Shown: positions 27,465-38,200 of the stretch, piece after piece
Layout: every line of letters begins with the position of its first letter
How positions within the stretch are numbered: the stretch's first letter is position 1
Source of the DNA: Diadema setosum
Lineage: Eukaryota; Echinodermata; Echinoidea; Diadematoida; Diadematidae
Assembly (NCBI RefSeq): GCF_964275005.1
Contig: NC_092688.1
Coordinates: 26,982,434-27,046,433, forward strand
Length of the DNA: 64,000 bases
Direction: 5' to 3'
Translations under genes and position numbers: made by a program
The notes under the pieces: generated by a model
The model's database searches: none
Seen by the model: the letters and a program-made list of their open reading frames with translations, nothing else
What the model was told of the DNA's origin: nothing

Positions 27465-30400
27465 GATTGCACATAAATGCATCGCTAGAAGGTTCCATAC
27501 AATTGGAATCAGTACACTTCTGAATTAATTCTCATGGAAGCCCAATATTCCTAAACCAGATTTCATACATTACATATGATGCATCACGCGTTACCCCGGG
27601 GTACCATACATGTAGTACCCCGGGTTACCGTGTTGTGTAGCTCCACCTCATGTCCACTCGAGGACAGCCAAAGAAAAATGCATGCACTGTGTGCGAGTGT
27701 ACATAGTCAATCCCTTGTGATATGCCACTGCATGTAATACTATGCGTGCATGGCACACTGTGCTACCACTAAAACATGTGCTTCAGTGCAGTGCAGTGCA
27801 GTGGATAGCGCGCGCTAGCTCCAGCACCAAAATAATTTCCTCTTTTTGGCGCTCAGGGTACTGTAAAAGTGGTTTCTTTCGCGCACAGAAACTTTCGTGG
27901 TTTCAATCGGTGCCGACTTTTTCGCGTGTGTTTAAATTCGCGGTCGGTAATGATAGCGTTGTAACAAGCGACGAGTTCAAAACATTTTCGCGTGATGTTA
28001 AATTCGCGGTTCAACCTCAAAGCGCGAAAATAAAACCACCGCGACAGAAACCACTTTTACAGTACAACCTTTTCAAAAAAATAAATAATTCAACAAAATG
28101 GCAGATTTTTATTTGGTACCCCAGGATACCATTTATGTCATCATACACTGTATACATATGATGACATAAATGGTACCCTGGGGTACCAGAAAAAAATCGG
28201 CCATTTTGTTGAATTATTTTTTTTTTTTTTTAGGGCTGTACCCTGGGTTACCAAAAAGTGGGAAATTAATTTTTTTGTGTGTGATTAATTCTTCAACATT
28301 CAATTATGGCCATTGTTCTTGTAAAAAAAAAAAACCCTCTTCATCCTGTAGTTTTCTCAATTAATCCCTGAGCCAGCAGGGTCGTAATAATGCCATCTGC
28401 CTCCGCCTTATCCCCGGCGTCACTGGCCTTCTGAAACACCTCCAGAACATCGGCGGCCCCTTCCTTCCCCAACTTCCGAGTGGCGCGAAGCGTCGCGTTT
28501 TCCAGCCTCTCCTCTCTGGAAATTGTCCTTCTTTTCCGGCCCTTTCCTTTCAGTGTGGCATAGCCCCCATCACCTGCTGGCATTTTTGCAGCTTGATCCT
28601 AATTGCGAAAGGATATTTTGTTCGGCACAAAGTGCACAAAGCTTACGAAATTACGGGATCGAAACTACGTCTACGAGATCGTAACTTTGGCACAGCTAGC
28701 GGGCTATTATAATAGTGCGTGTAGTCAGTGCATGAAGCGCTATACTGAGTATCGCACCGTACCAAGAGTACAGTGCGCATACGTAACGCAGTAACTCTGC
28801 GGTTGTACTCGAGTGAACGTGAGATGGCGCTACACAACGTGGTACCCCGGGTTACTACGATACCCCGGGGTAGCGCGTGGTGCATCATATGCCATGATTC
28901 TATTTTGCATACATGTCACACAGATCTACAATAAATCTAAATTGTTGTTCCTCTTTGAAAACTTTGTTGTCATGTTGTGCTGTGCTCTGTGGCTGTGGAA
29001 TAGCTAGAGTAGAAACTCAGTAGCACCTCTAGTACTTAAATCCCAATCACTGAACTTTGTTGAGGGGCAATCCAAGGGTTTAGGGACCACACACTGTTTT
29101 GACCTGAAAATTATACTCATTCATATTTTAGGTTACAGAAATATATTCTGTCATGTTTCCACTTTTCAACGATGCCACTGCCATCCAAATTCAGCAATCA
29201 TTATCGAAATCACTGCCATAAATATTGCCTGTTACCTACAGAAACTGCACTTGCTACTCGCTCGCTACTCCCCAATACAAATATACACACGCAAATGCAC
29301 ATCATCTACTGCAATTAACCAGCCACTCTGACAGAAAGCTGGCATCTGAAACGTGACATTCTTGGGCCCAGCAGTGAGAGCTTGAAAAATCAAACACATG
29401 TCCCCATATCGTACGCAACTTTTGTATGCACGTATCAAACACAACTTTGAAGAATCAACTCAAACGCATCTTTGCTTTTGATTCTGATTGAACACAAAAT
29501 TTCGGACGATACTTGCATTTGATGTGAAGTTACAATTTAGTATCGCAAGTCCATTTTCTAGCATACCAATGCCATGGGGCCCGGTCGAATAAACGTTACA
29601 GAAGCAAACATACCCTGGCAGTGACAGTTCATGTCTTTTGCTGGCTAATTTCAGCAAAACGATGAGTAGCGAGCGAATCTCAAACTGGCATTCATAATTT
29701 CTGCATGCATGCACTCACTACTCAGTAACGTTTATTGCAATAATTTCATAATAATGGCCAAAGTTGCATTCTAAAGACATCATACAGAAGATAAAGCATG
29801 TGAGAATATAACTCTGTAAACCAAAATATCAACTGGAGTAGGCCTAATTTAAAAAAAAAAATTGAGGTCAAAACTGCATGTGGCCCCTAAACCCCTGCCC
29901 CCTGGATTGCCAGAAGGACACAACACTAACATATTTAACACTACCGTGATTGGCAGTCTGACACTCTGAGTAAATTACAATAATTCTCTGGATCTCTCCC
30001 ACGTGCCACTACAACAGTAGGCCTACTAGCTTTTGATACTAGCTATAAGCATCATGTGCACGTGCATGTGGTCTGGTACTGTCCATCCACTAGGATAGGA
30101 AGTCTGTTGGGCCGGGTTGTGGTAATGGTGCTGTGTATACCTACTCCGTACTTGTGTGTGTGGCACATGGGTCTTTGACTTAGTTGAGGTTATAACGTTA
30201 CTAAGTCTGAGAACAGAAAGTAGAACTTCAGTCTCATGTAATGAAAGTAAAGTTCTATAAACACAGGCGTGAACTTTAAAGTAATAATGGTTAAATAAGA
30301 CGAGGATTACAGCTAGTAGAAGAGAGATATCAACATTAACGTTAAACTTATTATACTGTTGATGATGTAGACTTTGTCTATAGACTAGCCTAGAAGGTTT

Positions 30401-30758
30401 TATTGCTTTTTAGAACCTCTTTAATAATGTGTGACTGTGTCCCATCTGCTGAAACTTTCTAACGTTTACTAATTACTATTAACTCAGTACGACGTCATTA
30501 CGATTTTTTTTTAAACTTAGGTGACCACTTCAATTCTACTTACCTATCAATCATAAGTGTTTTGTCACCCATCCATGGGATAAGATGACCACCTCGGTCA
30601 ATTTCCCTTGCCCGGGCATCATCGCGGAACAACTTGCAGGCATAACCCACTACACACACATCGTCCAATTCCTCTTCGCGCGATTTCTTCGCATCCTCTT
30701 GCCTCTTCCCAGCCGAATATTTCAGCTTCACCCTTGATTTACTGGTGATTAGGGCCAT
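12420..30758 (-). CDS. SFSWAP: SFSWAP (su(w[a])-like splicing regulator), 5' part: exons 1 and 2
   Basis: SFSWAP is a nuclear SR-like regulator of alternative splicing. Exon 1 (30758-30544) encodes 71 residues plus two bases. After a basic, charged lead it has [15 protein letters not shown] and then HLIPWMGDK and MIDR, the start of the DRY_EERY (SWAP N-terminal) domain. Exon 2 (12583-12420) continues in frame with [14 protein letters not shown], then [20 protein letters not shown], the EERY half. The start is the ATG at 30758-30756; the upstream in-frame codon is GTG preceded by a stop. The exon 1 donor is G|GTAAGT, the exon 2 acceptor CTCCAG|A and the exon 2 donor G|GTACTA (weak). The SURP modules and RS region are not seen in positions 1-12419 and probably lie further 3', outside the window. 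Identity rests on recalled human SFSWAP similarity across both exons and is strong. Confidence 0.93.
13962..15286 (+). repeat. TTGACCTTT-rich dispersed element, copy 2 (full length)
   Basis: Starts CTAGAAATGTCGCTACGGCG with ATGCCTCCGCCA and ends TGGCGGAGGCAT, which is its reverse complement, so the ends are inverted repeats. A GGACGGACG-type tract and AACCCGAAAACATAATGCC precede the end. The interior is made of repeated ~130-base units, each with TTGACCTTTGACC blocks. It lies in SFSWAP intron 1 and shows no coding capacity. Confidence 0.85.
19223..19650 (+). mobile_element. TTAA-flanked 'GGACAAGTTCACC' element, right end missing
   Basis: TTAAAGGACAAGTTCACC at the left, then the AGTTTGAGGAAAATTGGATA and GAGGAGACTACT blocks shared with the full copy at 54326-54887. 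It breaks off after the CTTCTCATCCAGCAGTGAC block, so the right inverted end is lost. Confidence 0.75.
20546..23218 (+). mobile_element. 2.7 kb non-coding element with GTAACGTGAGTTACC arrays
   Basis: Ends are GGGCATTTCC and GGAAATGCCC, with ATAT on each side (20542-20545 and 23219-23222). Eight identical copies of GTAACGTGAGTTACC, all on the plus strand, lie at 20910, 21075, 21092, 21112, 22811, 22826, 23013 and 23192. They fall in two clusters near the ends with none between 21127 and 22810. The interior has no ORF beyond about 68 codons and contains a diverged direct duplication (about 21405-21640 and 21845-22095). It is nested in the 20166-23791 element. The superfamily is not recognised. 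Confidence 0.7.
23219..23580 (+). mobile_element. ATATGATG-ended element, short copy
   Basis: Left end ATATGATGACATAAATGGTA and right end GGTGCATCATAT. Internal TACCCCGGGGTA-type palindromes lie near both ends and AGCGCGCGCT in the middle. It adjoins the GTAACGTGAGTTACC element directly. It matches the reverse complement of 27574-28145. Confidence 0.75.
24119..24167. repeat. Short inverted repeat (hairpin)
   Basis: CTTCAGGCAAGTAAAA is followed after a short loop by TTTTACTTGCCTGAAG, a perfect 16-base arm. It is intronic, with no other signal around it. Confidence 0.7.
24437..24480 (+). repeat. (AC)n microsatellite
   Basis: About 22 CA/AC units without interruption in SFSWAP intron 1. Confidence 0.95.
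25554..25920. mobile_element. TTAA-flanked element 'AAAGGTCCTGC'
   Basis: TTAAAGG at the left and CCTTTAA at the right. The right part (CTCACATTTTAGAAC, TTTCATCTGCAAATGGTA) is repeated in reverse orientation at 45078, so this is a dispersed family. Non-coding. Confidence 0.6.
27574..28145 (-). mobile_element. ATATGATG-ended element, inverted copy
   Basis: The reverse orientation of the 23219-23580 element: ATATGATGCATCACGCG at the left and CCATTTATGTCATCAT at the right. It is enlarged by the nested MITE at 27861-28062 and forms an inverted pair with 28156-28890. Confidence 0.75.
27861..28062. mobile_element. TA-flanked MITE nested in another element
   Basis: CTGTAAAAGTGGTTTCTTTC... and its near-perfect reverse complement ...GAAACCACTTTTACAG, bordered by TA. 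The 202-base unit interrupts the 27574-28145 element, so it is the younger of the two. The interior has repeated AAATTCGCGGT blocks. Confidence 0.8.
28156..28890 (+). mobile_element. ATATGATG-ended element, direct copy with an ORF
   Basis: Left end ATATGATGACATAAATGG and right end GGTGCATCATAT as in the other copies, but the middle is different and carries the codon-biased minus-strand ORF at 28341-28583. Only about 10 bases separate it from its inverted partner. Confidence 0.7.
28341..28583 (-). CDS. Uncharacterised 80-residue ORF inside a repeat element
   Basis: ATG to TGA ORF with a strong G/C third-position bias unlike its AT-rich surroundings. The product starts [19 protein letters not shown], has a basic block ([17 protein letters not shown]) and then an apparently helical region ending in [13 protein letters not shown] see no known family signature. 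It lies in the element at 28156-28890 and is absent from the two related copies (23219-23580 and 27574-28145). It could be an element-encoded DNA-binding protein or a captured host fragment. The reading frame is intact. Confidence 0.4.
   Translation of the reverse strand: MPAGDGGYATLKGKGRKRRTISREERLENATLRATRKLGKEGAADVLEVFQKASDAGDKAEADGIITTLLAQGLIEKTTG
30544..30758 (-). CDS. SFSWAP: SFSWAP exon 1 (coding part)
   Basis: The exon starts at the first ATG and ends two bases into a codon that exon 2 completes to Arg. It encodes a Lys/Arg-rich leader (KSREEELDD) followed by the conserved [10 protein letters not shown] block. If intron 1 is retained, the donor itself reads AGG TAA, so translation stops at once after MIDR. 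Confidence 0.93.
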
Positions 30759-31260
30759 TTTCACCCACCCTCAGCTCTGTCAGATGATCTTGGAGGGCCT
30801 CATGATGCTCCCACCGTCGCCTGCCATACAGTTTGTGTATGTTTTGCTATGAATCTAGCTCGATATTTTTGTCAAAAGATGACAGGTCGTTACTGACCCG
30901 ATACATGAACACGCACCGTAGTACCGGTGAGTAAGCGCTAACGCTATAAGCGCTGTCGATTGCGCTCGGTAGATTTCCACCACACGCTGCCCCGGCGCGA
31001 GAGCATCGCAAAATTGCGTATGAAGTAGCGCGAGACTAGCATGCAGCATGCATCCGATCCGAGGGTTGGATGTGTATGCATACGTGAAGTCTGTGTATTA
31101 TGTGTGTGTACTTGAGTGTGTACATAAAATCGTGCGTTACACGCTAATTCCCGTTCATGGTCACCATGCGTGTGCTCGGAGAAGCGGTACGGGCCGGTTC
31201 GCGCACCGGTGCATCACCGCCCGAGAGGACGCACATCTCGTAACTTCAGAAAAACAAAAT
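30759..31260. promoter_or_regulatory. GC-richer 5' flank of SFSWAP
   Basis: The segment directly upstream of the SFSWAP start has many CpG dinucleotides and higher GC than the introns, as expected of a promoter/5' UTR. No clear TATA box was seen. A plus-strand open frame (31048-31416) runs through it but has no recognisable product. Confidence 0.4.
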
Positions 31261-34200
31261 ACATCAACAGTGAGTAGTAGAAAAAAATTATTATGTAGGC
31301 CTACAGTGCATTTTTCCCCTTTTGGATTGAGGTTTCTTCTTTCAAAGATCCATTTACGGCATCAAAACGGAAGCACAACTAATATCATACAGCAATTTTG
31401 GAACACAGAGAAGTAATCAAGTTACCCACCCCCTTCCTTTTTTTACCCCGAAATAAATAACAATCCGATGAAACCTTGAAGTGGGAGCGCGGGTAAGGTG
31501 TTTTGTGTTGTTGTTGTTTGTTTGTTTTTTCCTTGTCAGCTGAAAAACCCGGAAGTGGCACCTGCAGAAGTTGCGCTGAGGGACTTTTCTTTTTCTTTTT
31601 CTTTTTCTTTTTTTGCCTGCTAGGCTGATGAAACCCGGAAGTGGCACCAGAAATGTAAACTGACCCCCCCCCCCCCACACACACACACACTTTTAAAAAC
31701 GTGGCGCCTTGAAGTGGAGTCACTTTTTATGACATTTCATGCATCAAAATAGTACCACACTACTAGTATTTATGAAATGATGTCACAACGCAATAGGTCT
31801 ATTGTGAACTATCATCTCTGGCCACTTTTTGTTCCCAAATTAAACAATACGTAAAATTATGCCTACTCTGCGTAACTTTGCTTCTGGTGGGCCTAATTGG
31901 TAGGACTAGGCCTACTATTCATTGATTGAGAAAAGTCACAAGGTGAAAAGTAGGTCCCTAATATTTTGGAGTCGCCTCTGCCCATAATTCTTAACCAGAA
32001 ACTCTCAGGGAAAAATAATTTTGTATAATGTCCTTCAATAATTAAACCTTGTCCGCTGATTGGTCTTCATAGCATTAATTAAGTGACAAAACATAACGCT
32101 GGGCACTCTGTTACAGACAAGTGCCGATTGAGAAAAATGTACCACAGACGTCATATTCAGTCGTGCCCTATTGATATACCATGAATATGACGTTATATTC
32201 GTGGTATATAGGCCCTATTCATCAATAGCAAGTGTAAAGTGCTACTGTGGTACTAAATAGATCATTTTGTAAAATCAATTCTATACTGCGCGCATATATA
32301 CACTGGTCGTATGCTGCAAAAAAAAAAAAGGATACATGTATTATGTAACCAAATAACATTACTGAGTGACATTTAATGTAAGTGAAAATGTTGTGTTATT
32401 TTTAAAAAGATTTGTTTGACCAGGATGAAAAGACAAATATAAATCATGCACTCCTCCGAACCTGTTATAGTGAAATTATGGATTTTTCTCCATCTCAACA
32501 TTATAATCAATAATAAAATACACAATGTGAATGAAAGTAAGAATTAATATCAATAGAAACAATAATAAAAACGGGGTAGGGCCTACATAATTCTTTTGAT
32601 GGGAATTGAAGAAGTGAGATTCCTCGGTTACAGGACGTCCCTATCATGAGTGCTCTCCCTGTCACCTCGGAATCATTCTGATTTCATGCAAAAAGCTGGC
32701 ATCGCAAGGTTTGGATGATTTAGGCTTGCTCAAGTTCACTAGTTATAGTTGTCAAAGAATAACAATTGAGCAATCTGATATGCAGCTACATGACATAACG
32801 GAGAACACTGGAAATAAGCTGCTTTCACGTTTCAATCATCACAGTGTATACTGCTTATATGAGTACCCATCACGCTGAAAATGCATGCATAAACCGTTGT
32901 GCACTATACTGACACAATGATAAATTATTGGGTCGCTCTCTGTCGATCGAACCTGTTTATAAATGCTCTTTGATGGACAGAATTGGTATGTGCTTGTTCC
33001 GTGTGTACACAGTCAAACATTGTCTATAATATAGCGGTCACCCGAGGACGAAAAACAAAAATGGCCCCAAGGGGAAATATGGCGTTAAACAGTATAGGTT
33101 TAGTGGTCGTATACGGCATTGGCCGCTAATGACAGGTAGCCGCTAAGGCAGGTTTTACTTTACTACATTTTAAGATATGTATAAGATATAAATTTGTTTA
33201 AATCATGTTTTGATGCAGACTGTATAGTCAGGGTCTCAGGGAGGTGAAAGAGAGGCTCTTTCATCTCGCTGGTTTCTTTCAGTGTTAGCACGATATGTCC
33301 CTCCCTTTCCTTTCTGTAAATCAGGGTCTATTAGTAAATCCTTACGGACAAATCTAACATAGAGTATAGACCCCTATCTTTATGTAAAGGACCATGCAGG
33401 ATGTATAAATGAAGATACAAAAATGTTTGTGATTTTATTCATGGCATAGCTATCACTAATGATAGACCACTCTAGACCTCGGGGCACCCAAGCGCACACT
33501 ATCAGTCAGACCGCAGCTCAGTGCATCCATCCACCGGCGAGCGTATCCGTGTGTGTCGCCATCTACGGATAAAAACTGAATAGTGGAAGGGAACCGAACC
33601 GTGGTGTATAGAAATACAGTAGAGATCTGAGTGGGTGTATAGGCAAGGAGGTACCTCCTTGGTATAGGCCTTATATTTCGATCATAGACCCTACCACAAG
33701 TAGGGTCCATGTTTCGATGGAAGCCGGGTGTTGATTGTACACGTATATGTACTTACGAAGTCCTCTCTGTCTTCATTCAATTCTTTTTCTGAATGCCTGA
33801 ATCAATCCCTCCCCCAACCCCGGTTCCGCTTCATAGATGTGAGATAGCACATTTTTTGATTGACTATTTCCCAAATACATTGTATTCTATTTAAAATGCC
33901 TATAATATACGACATCATCTCACTTCGATGTTTTACACCCCCCCCCCCCAGCTTGGTCCCCAGTTTATGCTTTCAAAGAGATAAAATTCCGAATATTTCA
34001 TTTTTTAAAATGTGCAACAGATTTGTCATTAAAAGAAAAAAAAATCTTAAGTTCCCTCATGTTAGAGGAGGATGACCCCTTACTATCATCCCTCCCCTTT
34101 CTATAGATGTATGGGGAAACTACTCCTCCCATATTTCCCATGCTTGGTCTTCTTCCACAAACTACAATGATTGGTGAATTTCCATAGTCCATCAAAAGTG

Positions 34201-35257
34201 GCCAGATCGTAGAACACTTCTTTTCAAAAAAAAAAAAAAAAAAAAAGGAAAAAGAAATGCATAATATCCCTCAAATGGGATGGGGATACAGTCCTTTCGT
34301 TGCTTGACCCCCCCCCCCCCCCGATTATACAGTTTTGGGGGATTGTAAATTTTCTTTTTATCCACATCGTTTTGTTTATTAAAGAAGAAAAAAAAAAGTT
34401 CCGTCGTGTGGTCGGTATACCCTTAGCTCCCACACCCCCTCCACCTTCTATACTTTTAAGACGCACATGCGAAACAAGGGCTGAGATATCGCTACTTGGA
34501 CATTCACATTAATTTGCCGAATATTTATGTTTCTTAAGTTTTATATAGAAAAAAAAAATCAAAATATTTCACCAATAGTGTGCACCAGATTGCTGAATTT
34601 CAGGTCTGAAAATGCAAAATTTTCCGTGTGGGAGGGCAGGGGGATACCCGGGGGATACGCCCTCCCTCACACAGATCTTTCAAGTCCCCCCCCCCCCCCT
34701 TATCGGATAATCTGTTCTTGTCAAAGTTGTGGTTTTTTTTTTTTTTGTTTTTTTTTAGTACCCGACTCATGTACTTTCATGAGTGTACCGTCACCACTGG
34801 ATAAGAAAGGCTTCAACAGTTTATGATGTCTCATAAGTTGAACGATGCCGGTATCGCGGTACCGTACAACCAAAATACTACAGAGAATCTCTCTTCTAGC
34901 CTGGAAGAGTCACCCATTATTAGAAGGCAAGGGAATGATATTGCTTTCTTACCCTCTATTTCTATGTAGTTGAATACTGAGTAGTCCTCGACCAGAGGAT
35001 AACATGATAAGAGAGAGAAAGATGGAGTGGGATGAGGCAGGGAGGTGAGTCTCTTCCCACCTCCCTGGGTGAGGGGAGGGGAGGGAGAGAGAGCAGTTTG
35101 CCATTCGTCATCGAGGATTGGGGAGCCTGGATTAAAGACTATGCATTCGACGACGTGGCTTCTCTGGTAGGCACGCACTACTACTGTACTGTCCATCGAT
35201 ATGTGTACTGTATAGCAAAATCGCTAGAAGAGCCTCTCCGCGCTTACTGCATGCAAA
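31261..35257. other. Intergenic region between SFSWAP and OSTC
   Basis: Degenerate repeats of a GATGAAACC(C/T)(G/T)GAAGTGG motif (31471-31700) lie near the SFSWAP side. There are several long C/G and A/T homopolymers (33940, 34309, 34687, 34733) and a short CCGCTAA/GGTCGTATA remnant near 33030-33160. No gene product was recognised. The last 250 bases are the OSTC 5' flank. Confidence 0.55.
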
Positions 35258-38200
35258 ATGGAGCGACTTTACTCAATCCCGTTTACAGTCCTAGAATGCC
35301 CTCATCTGAAGCTGAAGAAGCCGTCATGGATTCACGCACCATCAGCGATGACAGTCTATTTCTTTGTCTTGGCTTCATATTTCTTAGTAACAGGTGGTAA
35401 GTTGATGTTTTAAGTCCATTACGATGCTTCGATATAAATTTGTTTCTCTGAATCTCACAATTGCCCCATATACTAAAAATTGTGTAAGTTGGTTGTAACC
35501 TGATCAGTACAGCTACATACAGCCTACAGTCGTCTAACTGTCATGTAAATAGAACTCTAAATTTACATGACATGAATGATGTAGATTCTACAGTACAAGA
35601 GTAAACCGACCAGTTTATTCGACTGACTGTCAGAATCCGTCTGCTTATCACTAAATCACAAGCCAGCAAATTATTGTCACAACATCATGCATCAACAGTC
35701 AACACTACAACCAATGACAACAGCAACACATGCTTATCGCACCCTAACTGCGACCAGCCCCAACACGCAGTGTTGGGGCTGTGCATTGTAGCAGATATGA
35801 TCATGACAGGCGAAGTATAGCGTCCTAAATATCAATATGAAATCGCAAAAATTCTGTAATATGAAGACTTACAGGTGAAGTTATAATGTTGAAGACTGAC
35901 TGCGTTCAACTTTTGGTCCTGCCAATATTCCATTTCTGCTCGAATTGATGAGTTAAATACGACTCGGTCGAAAGGAACTTGGGAGAACGACATCTTATAC
36001 AGTCAATGGATTTGAAACTTGTGCGCATGCGCTGGCCGTCAATTCATCTGTACAGCTGTAGCTTTATGGCAAGGCCGTATCATACTGTTGTGGCAAACCC
36101 TCTCGCTGTATATTGCATTGCTTTCTGGGTGGGTACGCGCGTGCAGGCCTTGTCAGAAGGCTAAAAGCATTGCGACTCCGCCCAGCACATGAATATTTAC
36201 GTGCGCAGTGTACTGCATATTGATTTCGAAAATGGTGAATGGGATGGGGAGCTAGGAGATGGACCTGTATTCTGTAAAAAAAATGTTTTTTCAAGATCAT
36301 TGGACCAGTGTGAACAAGAACAAGGTGAACGTATGGTAGGAATTAGATAAGAATCTTATGTATACTATAAAAGTAAGTTTTTTTCTAGTGAAATTCGAAA
36401 CTTACGGAGGCGCGAAAATCTGTGATAGACTGTGTATGTTTTTCAAGCTTACCAATATAGCACTCTATTGACTCAGGACGCTCCCACAGTGTGTAACTGT
36501 GTACACGGAGCGTCCCGGGGTTAATCGCACCCTTTCTTTCATACACGTCACACCACTGTGCACTGGCATGGCATTGCATTGCCATCCACAACAGGAAAGC
36601 CTAGAGCCTACCTAGCTAGCCCTTTATAAAGGTCTTTAGTCACCTCCAAAAATCCATCAAAAATCCCAGATTTCACCATCAAAATTGCAAAATTTTTCCA
36701 GAGCATGCACTGTTAAAGTCTAGTGTAGTGTTAAGAATTGGGGTAGCCCACAAAAAGTGCTAAAGAGTAAAAACTTTTTCAGCAGCCCTGCCATTAAATG
36801 CGACCAGCGCATTATAGGATTTTGGATCTGGGAAGGCTTAGTATCGCTGTTGTGAAAAATGCGTCAATTTGAATACTTACTGATGTACATACCAATTATT
36901 GACAACAGGATACGGGAAACGTAATAGTCTGCTGATACACACTAGTCCATTTCTGTCCAAATCGTTGACTTTAAATGACTCGGGAGGAATCTGGAGAACG
37001 ACAACTGCTCTGAAAGATGGTTCGAAACCCTTGCGCTTGCGCGAGTTGGTAGCAGTGTAGCGTTTTTGACCAGGCACTCTTGGTGCGCGACATCGTGTGT
37101 CGCCCGATCGCTCTCTGCTAGTGTGGGCGCATTTTACTCGAATCCTTTTTGCTAACCACTGCACAGTGGGCAGCAAAAGGGCCTTGTTCAAAGGCTAAAA
37201 TCAAATTTGTGTTTCTTTTTCACTATACAGAGATAGCACTCTTTTGACTCGGGGCGCTCCCACAGTATAACTGTTAAGGAGCGCCCCAGGTTACCCTGCC
37301 ATGTACGCGTATTGACATTGAACACGCATTGCGTCTGTTTGAATTGTGGCTTGGGTTGGTCGCACTCTGGTCAGTTATCACAATGATATATTTTTGCATT
37401 TTCTAAAGTCCTGTGATGTATTTAACAAAATCAACATTGCAATAATAGTAGTTTGATATATTCAACATACAATGGTGTAGATATTGATTTGCATGAATTA
37501 TCTTTAGTTGAATAAATATTGTAAAAAGCTTAAACAACTAGATTCTGGACAGCTTACTCAAGTGCAGTAAACTAACAGACAATGAGAATTGAGATTCTGT
37601 ATGAACAGCCTTGAATATGTTAAATGAGATGTGAATGAAACAAGATGGTTTGTTTGCCTTTAATGATTTGAACGTATTTCTGTATGTGATTCTCAAATTT
37701 CAGGACTTTGATTCATAATTGACTGTATTAATGAATACCCACAAATAGATTTCAGAGCATTATATAGAATCTATAAATTGTATATGTTTGTTGAGTCATG
37801 ATAAAGACCTCTAATGTGTAAAGGACAGGTTCACCTTCCTTAACGCTAATCATGCCCCTGGATGTTTCATGCAATAATTCTGCAACGCGAGAAGACCTCG
37901 TCACGAGGCTTCTTGGCTTATTTCTTTCAAGTCTCGCGCAACTTTTGAGACCAAATTTGCGATGTCTGCGCATATCTGTGTAGGGTTGATAGGCATGTGG
38001 ATTGAGTAAATGCTGGAATATTAGCAGAACACATCAGTAAAAGTTTGAGGAAATCAGACGATCCGTTCAAAAATTGTTAATCTTGAAAGTTTCTGCGCAG
38101 TCACTGCTGGATGAGATGACTACTACACTTTATGACAATTTAGTTTCAATTGCTAAGAACCATATAGGGAAAATGTAAAGAGAATTTCACAAATTTTGAT

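Larger units (their letters stand above)
12584..30543 (-). other. SFSWAP intron 1
   Basis: About 18 kb with no further SFSWAP exon. It holds one full TTGACCTTT-rich element, the nested stack at 20166-23791, the inverted element pair at 27574-28890, and many homopolymer and AC runs. The stretches 15300-19200 and 28900-30500 hold nothing recognisable. Confidence 0.7.

Noticed and set aside
31048..31416. A plus-strand coding gene starting in the SFSWAP 5' flank
   Set aside because: The ORF has no family similarity and no downstream exon partner; a GC-rich promoter region accounts for it.
35032..35400. 122-residue ORF overlapping OSTC exon 1
   Set aside because: It reads the OSTC exon in the wrong frame; the OSTC frame starts at 35258 and matches the family.
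36877..37191. 104-residue minus-strand ORF in OSTC intron 1
   Set aside because: It falls wholly inside one of the two related repeat units and has no recognisable domain.
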